Source: a virus. Taken from it: DNA of 43,265 nt. Below are positions 39,691 through 43,265 of the stretch, in pieces. Below the pieces are notes generated by a model. The model did not search any database. It had not been told where the DNA came from and saw only the letters and a list, made by a program, of their open reading frames with translations. The stretch covers positions 1 to 43,265 of IMG/VR virus record IMGVR_UViG_3300028175_000004. One strand, 5' to 3'. Positions within the stretch are counted from its first letter, which is position 1. Each line of letters opens with the position of its first letter. Both the position numbers and the translations under genes were made by a program.

Positions 39691-39965
39691 GCGCAGGCCT
39701 CAAGGGCCGCGCGGAGGTCCTCGGCGCTCGCCTGGGCCAACACCTCGGCCGCGAGGACGAAGGGCTCGCCTCGGGCCGTGTGCGTCACGCGCAGGCCCTC
39801 CATGTATCCCCACTTGCGCAACGCGGCGACGTGCTGGTGAACGCTGGTGTGAGTGCGGCCGGTGGCCTCGCCCACCTGGCGCATGGTCGGGGGCGGGCGC
39901 CCTTCGAGGGCCGCCGCGATGTAGCGGCGCAGCACGGCCTCCTGGCGTTCTGTCAGTCGTCGCAT
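39687..39965 (-). CDS. LexA-type winged-helix regulator
   Basis: 92 residues. It follows the LexA N-domain pattern: LTERQEAVLRRYIAAALEG, PPPTMRQVGEATGRTHTSVH and ALRKWGYMEG. The turn and recognition helix lie around MRQVGEATGRTHTSVHQHV. The self-cleaving C-terminal domain is absent, so it cannot respond to RecA in the usual way. It probably controls neighbouring operons. ATG 39965 lies just after the 39969 stop, with AAGGGG upstream. Confidence 0.75.
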   Translation of the reverse strand: MRRLTERQEAVLRRYIAAALEGRPPPTMRQVGEATGRTHTSVHQHVAALRKWGYMEGLRVTHTARGEPFVLAAEVLAQASAEDLRAALEACA

Positions 39966-39968
39966 GGG

Positions 39969-40256
39969 TCACCCCTTCTTTCGGTGGTGGTCTGCGTTCG
40001 GGCAGGTGACGAAGTGAGACGCCCCGACGTTGACGGCGCGGTGGTCGCCGGTCCCGTCGTAGCCGCAGCGGAACCGGCCCCACTTGTCGAAGCCGACAAA
40101 CGCCCCGTGGTCGTCGGGCACGATGGGGAAGGGCTGGTCGAGCGGCATCTTCTTTCCGGTGTCGGTGACGACCCACAGCACGCCGGCGCCGCAGGACTTG
40201 CACCGGCCGTGGTCGCCCTCGGGGCGGTCTGCGGGGGGGGGCTGGTAGCGGTTCAG
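39969..40256 (-). CDS. Zinc-binding phage protein, likely CTG start
   Basis: About 95 residues from CTG 40256, which overlaps the previous TGA (CTGA). GTG 40181 is the first conventional start but leaves out CKSCGAGVLWV. The body is GKKMPLDQPFPIVPDDHGAF, a glycine-rich middle and SHFVTCPNADHHRKKG at the end, giving two cysteine/histidine sites. This pattern recurs in short phage proteins of unknown role. An assembly indel in the nine-C run near 40233-40241 is an alternative explanation. Confidence 0.6.
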   Translation of the reverse strand: MNRYQPPPADRPEGDHGRCKSCGAGVLWVVTDTGKKMPLDQPFPIVPDDHGAFVGFDKWGRFRCGYDGTGDHRAVNVGASHFVTCPNADHHRKKG

Positions 40257-40816
40257 GCACGGGGATCACCTTCTGGCCAGGTCACTAGCGGGAGGCTTCG
40301 GGCGAGCCGCGAAGCGTGGCGGAAGTACGCGGGGGTCCGCATCCCCGCCTCGCGGATCGTCTGCCGCAGGTGGACCGTCCAGGCCCACCCGACGAGCTCG
40401 ACTTCTGCGGTGCGTTGGCCCTCGGTCCACGCCACCCGCGCGAGGACGCACACGTCCGCCGTGCGCGAGCTCGGGTGCTTCGCCTTCGAGACGGGCTCTA
40501 GCAGGTTCCCGTCCAGCGCCCGCGTTGCCTTCACGTCCACGGTGAGGCCGCTTGCGAGGGCCGAGTCCACGCCACCGATGCGGGGGCATGGGGCGAGGTC
40601 AGGGTAGACGTTCGCGACGCGCGCGAAGGCGATCTCACCGAGCGCCCCGACGACGTGAACCTCGACGGCCGACTGGCCGCCGGCCGTGTCGTCGGCCAGG
40701 CCGGCGGCCTTGTTCTGCTGAGCTCGGCGCAGGCCGAGGGCGACCGCGGCGCGAACCTCGAAGGCGTCCAGCGTCACGCCCCAGGGCATTTCCAGGGTAG
40801 GGAGCGGCTCAGTCAC
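40253..40816 (-). CDS. PD-(D/E)XK-like nuclease
   Basis: 187 residues from GTG 40816, overlapping the previous stop by eight bases. Contains GALGEIAFARVANV (the Glu), then GGVDSALASGLTVDVKATR (Asp, then D-V-K) and RTADVCVLARV, the strand order of PD-(D/E)XK nucleases. It could be a recombination, repair or restriction-like nuclease. The target is unknown. Confidence 0.6.
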   Translation of the reverse strand: MTEPLPTLEMPWGVTLDAFEVRAAVALGLRRAQQNKAAGLADDTAGGQSAVEVHVVGALGEIAFARVANVYPDLAPCPRIGGVDSALASGLTVDVKATRALDGNLLEPVSKAKHPSSRTADVCVLARVAWTEGQRTAEVELVGWAWTVHLRQTIREAGMRTPAYFRHASRLARSLPLVTWPEGDPRA

Positions 40817-40934
40817 ACAGCCCCCAGACGACGAGGACGGCGGCGCCAGCACCCACGGCCGCAACACCGACGAGGGCCCCGCGAACCGCCATGCGGGTGA
40901 ACGCCAGGCCGACGAGTAGCGCCACGCGGGTCAT
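40809..40934 (-). CDS. Tiny membrane protein
   Basis: 41 residues; ATG 40934 overlaps the previous stop (ATGA). Nearly all hydrophobic: LLVGLAFTRMAVRGALVGV followed by AAVGAGAAVLVVWGL, one or two membrane segments. A holin-like or regulatory micropeptide is possible, but the operon context gives no lysis partner. Confidence 0.55.
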   Translation of the reverse strand: MTRVALLVGLAFTRMAVRGALVGVAAVGAGAAVLVVWGLCD

Positions 40935-41680
40935 TCGCACCCTTCCATGAGCGCGCGGTAGTCGAAGCCGCCGCTCTGGGCGGACTCGGCCGCCGTGGTG
41001 GTCGTCTCTGCGAAGCCGACGACTCGGTTGTTGAACAGGAGGACGTGCGCGGGCGCCTGGGCGCCGTTCAGGAACGCGAGACCGCGCGCGGTCACGCGCC
41101 AGTGGCCCGAGGTGCGCGTCTTCGGGTTGTCGTTCGGGGCCTGCTCCGCGAGGCCCCAATGGCGCAACTTGGCGACCTCGCCGCCCGCCGCGAGGACCCA
41201 GGCCGGCGCGGTCGCAGACAAGTGAACGAAGGCCGACGACGGCGAGCTCACGAAGGCGAGCCACGCGAGGACGCGCACCTTCTCGGCGTTCAGCTTGCGC
41301 CGGTAGACCTTCGCGACCTGGCCGCAGCACGGGCAGTCGGCGCCGTCGTCGAGGCGGGCTTCTAACCACTCGGTCGCCTGGGCCACAGTCTCCAGCCCTC
41401 GACGGTTCGCCTGAATGCGGGCGGGCGCGTCGGGCGCGGGATCGAAGGCCGCGACGGCCACCGACTCCAGCAACCCAAGTTGCGAGGGCTCGCCGCGGGC
41501 CGGGCGGTCGGCCACGGCTCGGGCTTCGAGCTCGGCGAGGCACGCCCCGCACTTCTCAGGCCGCGGCGCCCGCTCGGGGTGGATGCAGGACTTCCGCCCG
41601 GCCTTGTCGCACACCGAGCGTCGGGCGCGGGGGGCGAAGGCGTGCGAGCGAGTCCCCGCGTTGTTCTCGTACCACTTCAC
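40931..41680 (-). CDS. Hypothetical winged-helix-like protein with zinc pairs
   Basis: 249 residues from GTG 41680 (GTGA overlap). An N-terminal cysteine cluster (SVCDKAGRKSC; KCGACLAELEA) is followed by CPCCGQVAKVYRRKLNAEK, then a helical region that resembles a winged helix (AKLRHWGLAEQA, GHWRVTARGLAFLNGAQ). The pattern resembles a widespread short phage family of unknown function. Confidence 0.68.
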   Translation of the reverse strand: MKWYENNAGTRSHAFAPRARRSVCDKAGRKSCIHPERAPRPEKCGACLAELEARAVADRPARGEPSQLGLLESVAVAAFDPAPDAPARIQANRRGLETVAQATEWLEARLDDGADCPCCGQVAKVYRRKLNAEKVRVLAWLAFVSSPSSAFVHLSATAPAWVLAAGGEVAKLRHWGLAEQAPNDNPKTRTSGHWRVTARGLAFLNGAQAPAHVLLFNNRVVGFAETTTTAAESAQSGGFDYRALMEGCE

Positions 41681-41889
41681 CCGCACACCTCGGCTTCCGT
41701 CTCGTGTTCCGAGTCCATGAGGACCTGCCAGCGGTCGGCGTGCCGGTCCCACTCGGTGCGCCACCTCTGAAAGCGCGTGGATCGGATGATCTCGCCCGCC
41801 TGCGCACGGTGGCGCGCGATGGCCGCGGCCATCGCGCGCAGCCGTGCGTCAAGCCACAACCACTCCGGGTCGACGGACTGGTGCTTCAT
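41677..41889 (-). CDS. Small hypothetical protein
   Basis: 70 residues; ATG 41889 overlaps the previous stop (ATGA). Helical and Arg-rich (RAMAAAIARHRAQAGEIIRS, then WRTEWDRHADRWQVLMDSE). No family recognised. Confidence 0.62.
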   Translation of the reverse strand: MKHQSVDPEWLWLDARLRAMAAAIARHRAQAGEIIRSTRFQRWRTEWDRHADRWQVLMDSEHETEAEVCG

Positions 41890-42680
41890 CGCTTCACCTC
41901 GTCAGGTTCCGGGTCGGTGACCGCGAGCGTCTCCACGTCGAGGCACGCACGCGCCAGGCGGTGAAGGGCCTCGGTCGGAAGGTCTGCTTCGTGTAGAGGC
42001 GCGGGCAGGTTCGCCACCTGGGCGCCTTCGCCTGCGATGGCCTGGCCGCCGTCGGTGGCGACGGCCACGTTCGCGACGATGCTCGGGCCGCCGCCGGACT
42101 GCTCCCCCACGCCCAGCTTCCGCAGGACCTCGGCCACGTTCGCCTTGCCAGTCACCGCGTCGCTCTCGCTGTCGGTGAGGATGCGCAGGAGCTCGGGCAC
42201 GCCCTCGGCCAAGGCCCGCTGCGCAGCGAGGCGCACAAGGGCGGCGTTCAGGCCTGCGAGCTCGCGCACGGCGCTTATCGCCCCGGTCGAAGCGAGGTAC
42301 TTGTAAACCGTCGGGCGGCTGATCCCGAAGTGTCGAGCGGTCGCGGACACGTTGAGCGTGTCGATCAGGTGCTCGGCCACGAGGTAGGGCACGCGCATTC
42401 GCTCGTGCTCGGCGAGGGCCTCGCGGTGGGTCTCACGTCGGGCGGCGAGCTCGGGATCGGCGCGGAGCTTCCGCAGGGTGCCAGCGCCGATCTTGAACCG
42501 GGCCCGAACGGCGCGCACCGACTCGCCGGCGTCCAGGGCGTCGAGCACCTCGAACGGTCGTGCGTCGTCGGGGTCAGGCTTCGGGGTCTCCAGTGTACCC
42601 GGATGCGCCCCCCCTGAATGCTCCACGATGTCGGTCACTTGCCGGCCTATGCTGGACCGCGCGGGCTCACGTCGAGTCAC
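41886..42680 (-). CDS. Helix-turn-helix protein, possible small terminase or operon regulator
   Basis: 264 residues from GTG 42680; later GTGs such as the one at residue 15 are possible starts because no clear ribosome-binding site precedes 42680. Two HTH-like segments are visible: SVRAVRARFKIGAGTLRKLR and VSATARHFGISRPTVYKYL. The C-terminal half is helical with a Gly/Ala stretch. It is the first gene of the operon that ends in the terminase, so either a small-terminase role or a regulator of the palindromic region next door is plausible. Confidence 0.65.
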   Translation of the reverse strand: MTRREPARSSIGRQVTDIVEHSGGAHPGTLETPKPDPDDARPFEVLDALDAGESVRAVRARFKIGAGTLRKLRADPELAARRETHREALAEHERMRVPYLVAEHLIDTLNVSATARHFGISRPTVYKYLASTGAISAVRELAGLNAALVRLAAQRALAEGVPELLRILTDSESDAVTGKANVAEVLRKLGVGEQSGGGPSIVANVAVATDGGQAIAGEGAQVANLPAPLHEADLPTEALHRLARACLDVETLAVTDPEPDEVKR

Positions 42681-42691
42681 GCGGGGTCACG
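42667..42691. repeat. Three TCACG sites at exact 10-bp spacing
   Basis: TCACG occurs at 42667-42671, 42677-42681 and 42687-42691, across the presumed GTG start of the HTH gene. One helical turn between sites suits a protein binding one face. Confidence 0.4.
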
Positions 42692-42771
42692 TTGGGGCCC
42701 CACTCGGGCGCGCTGGGGCACGCCGCGAGCACCTGCACAAACGGTAGTGAGCTCATGGACGGTCGACAAGG

Positions 42772-42789
42772 GGGTACGTTTTCGTACCC
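42772..42789. promoter_or_regulatory. Palindromic site GGGTACGTTTTCGTACCC, copy 1
   Basis: Perfect seven-base arms around TTTT. The same core recurs 32 bases to the right. Confidence 0.65.
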
Positions 42790-42801
42790 TCTATCTGGTC
42801 A

Positions 42802-42823
42802 GGGGGTACGTTTTCGTACCCCC
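42802..42823. promoter_or_regulatory. Palindromic site, copy 2
   Basis: Same core, with nine-base arms (GGGGGTACG and complement) around TTTT. The two copies make a strong operator or origin candidate. Confidence 0.65.
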
Positions 42824-42824
42824 C

Positions 42825-42855
42825 CTATTGAGCGCGGGCGGCCGGTGCTCAATAG
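42825..42855. promoter_or_regulatory. Inverted repeat CTATTGAGC / GCTCAATAG
   Basis: Nine-base perfect arms (42825-42833 and 42847-42855) around a 13-base GC-rich loop, directly next to the palindromes. Could be an operator or a hairpin in RNA. Confidence 0.55.
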
Positions 42856-42880
42856 GTGCGCAAGAGAGGGTGCGCAAGAG
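42855..42880. repeat. Direct repeat GGTGCGCAAGAG
   Basis: Twelve bases at 42855-42866 and again at 42869-42880, 14 bases apart. On the minus strand this region also contains a weak TTGCGC, 17-base spacer, TATTGA arrangement. Confidence 0.5.
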
Positions 42881-42882
42881 GA

Positions 42883-42927
42883 CCACCGCCGGCTGTTGCG
42901 CGCGAGGCTAGCTCACACCGGCGGTGG
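42883..42927. promoter_or_regulatory. Inverted repeat CCACCGCCGG / CCGGCGGTGG
   Basis: Ten-base perfect arms (42883-42892 and 42918-42927) with a 25-base loop, about 45 bases after the stop of the gene ending at 42971. Terminator or operator; no clear T-run follows. Confidence 0.4.
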
Positions 42928-42970
42928 AACACCCACAGAACGCGAGCGGGCGCAGCATACGCCCTGGCGG

Positions 42971-43264
42971 TCAGTATGGGGAGAGGCCGATGTCCCGCGA
43001 GGGGTGCCAGATGCACTCGCCGTCGTGGGTCATGCTGGCGTCGGGCCCTCGGGGAGCTCCACAGCACCCGCACACCCCGCGGTGGGAGAGATCCGCGGTG
43101 CCGCGCCCCACGCCACCGTCACGAACGGGCCGCAACTCGCTCACCTGGCGAGCGGCTGCGCCGCTATCCTCCCCCCCCTGTTCCGCGCCCCCCCCCAGGG
43201 TGATCAGCTTCACATTCCCCCGCTTCACGGGCTCGGGCGTCGGCTTCGTGGTGACGGTGACGGC
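42971..43264 (-). CDS. Partial gene, N-terminus beyond right edge
   Basis: The frame is open from the right edge to the stop at 42971, about 97 codons. A CGCCGAPRG cysteine pair lies near residue 64 of the visible part, followed by DGECIWHPSRDIGLSPY. The first visible part, KPTPEPVKRGNVKLITL, looks like a linker. Not recognised; could be the tail of a larger protein of the early or replication region. Confidence 0.45.
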   Translation of the reverse strand, partial: AVTVTTKPTPEPVKRGNVKLITLGGGAEQGGEDSGAAARQVSELRPVRDGGVGRGTADLSHRGVCGCCGAPRGPDASMTHDGECIWHPSRDIGLSPY

Positions 43265-43265
43265 G

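Noticed and set aside
42667-42927. CRISPR array
   Set aside because: Repeats differ from each other, are mostly palindromic and have no regular spacers.
1-43265. tRNA or rRNA genes, integrase or insertion sequence
   Set aside because: No cloverleaf-like stretch, ribosomal segment, recombinase motif or terminal repeats were seen by eye.

Overview
The window reads as a fragment of a tailed-bacteriophage genome (free phage or prophage) with very high GC. It has a large terminase (36050-38182), a portal (8772-10619) and a MuF/SPP1-gp7-type head protein (6547-7863). Both edges cut genes. Runs such as PDAG in a secreted protein near 19.2 kb and the extreme GC recall Myxococcota, so a myxobacterial or related host is my guess; that is inference only. 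I see no tRNA, rRNA, CRISPR array, insertion sequence or integrase. A major capsid protein and tail genes are not recognisable and probably lie beyond the left edge.

Layout, right to left. A partial leftward gene ends at 42971. A roughly 290-bp control region follows, with two identical palindrome cores, two further inverted repeats and a direct repeat. From 42680 to 36050 a leftward operon of tightly overlapping genes runs from a helix-turn-helix protein through a PD-(D/E)XK-like nuclease, a LexA-type winged helix and small zinc proteins to the large terminase. Between 31.3 and 36.05 kb lies a convergent rightward cassette of nine small genes. It has its own promoter and includes a Lar-like restriction-alleviation protein and several zinc-ribbon proteins. 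Leftward genes resume at about 31.2 kb and run to the left edge.

The striking part is 206-30376. Much of it encodes very large multidomain proteins. Six carry the same N-terminal module (K-G-A-G-H-K-Y-x-R-R, then K-W-R-Y-x-Y, then usually G-H-F-E-V and R-H-D-E-T/S-G), and a seventh has a reduced copy. Behind the module the cargo differs: DUF6884 plus XF1762-like plus DpdA/TGT-like domains (26996-30376); a giant protein ending in a possible ADP-ribosyltransferase-like region, interrupted by a frameshift (19839-25984); a phosphoribosyltransferase fused to a C5 cytosine methyltransferase (16393-18900); a RelA/SpoT-like synthetase (14703-16385); an HEYGH zincin (11620-14418); and a DnaN-type sliding clamp (206-6550). 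An untagged inorganic-pyrophosphatase-like protein (10622-11623) sits among them. These match the known class of phage polyvalent proteins, thought to be packaged and delivered with the DNA. The portal, two small virion proteins and MuF are embedded inside this array. My hypothesis is that the shared module is a packaging or ejection address and the rest is an injected enzyme arsenal (DNA modification, nucleotide signalling, proteolysis, replication).

Most gene junctions in all three operons are ATGA or GTGA overlaps, which I used to choose many of the starts.
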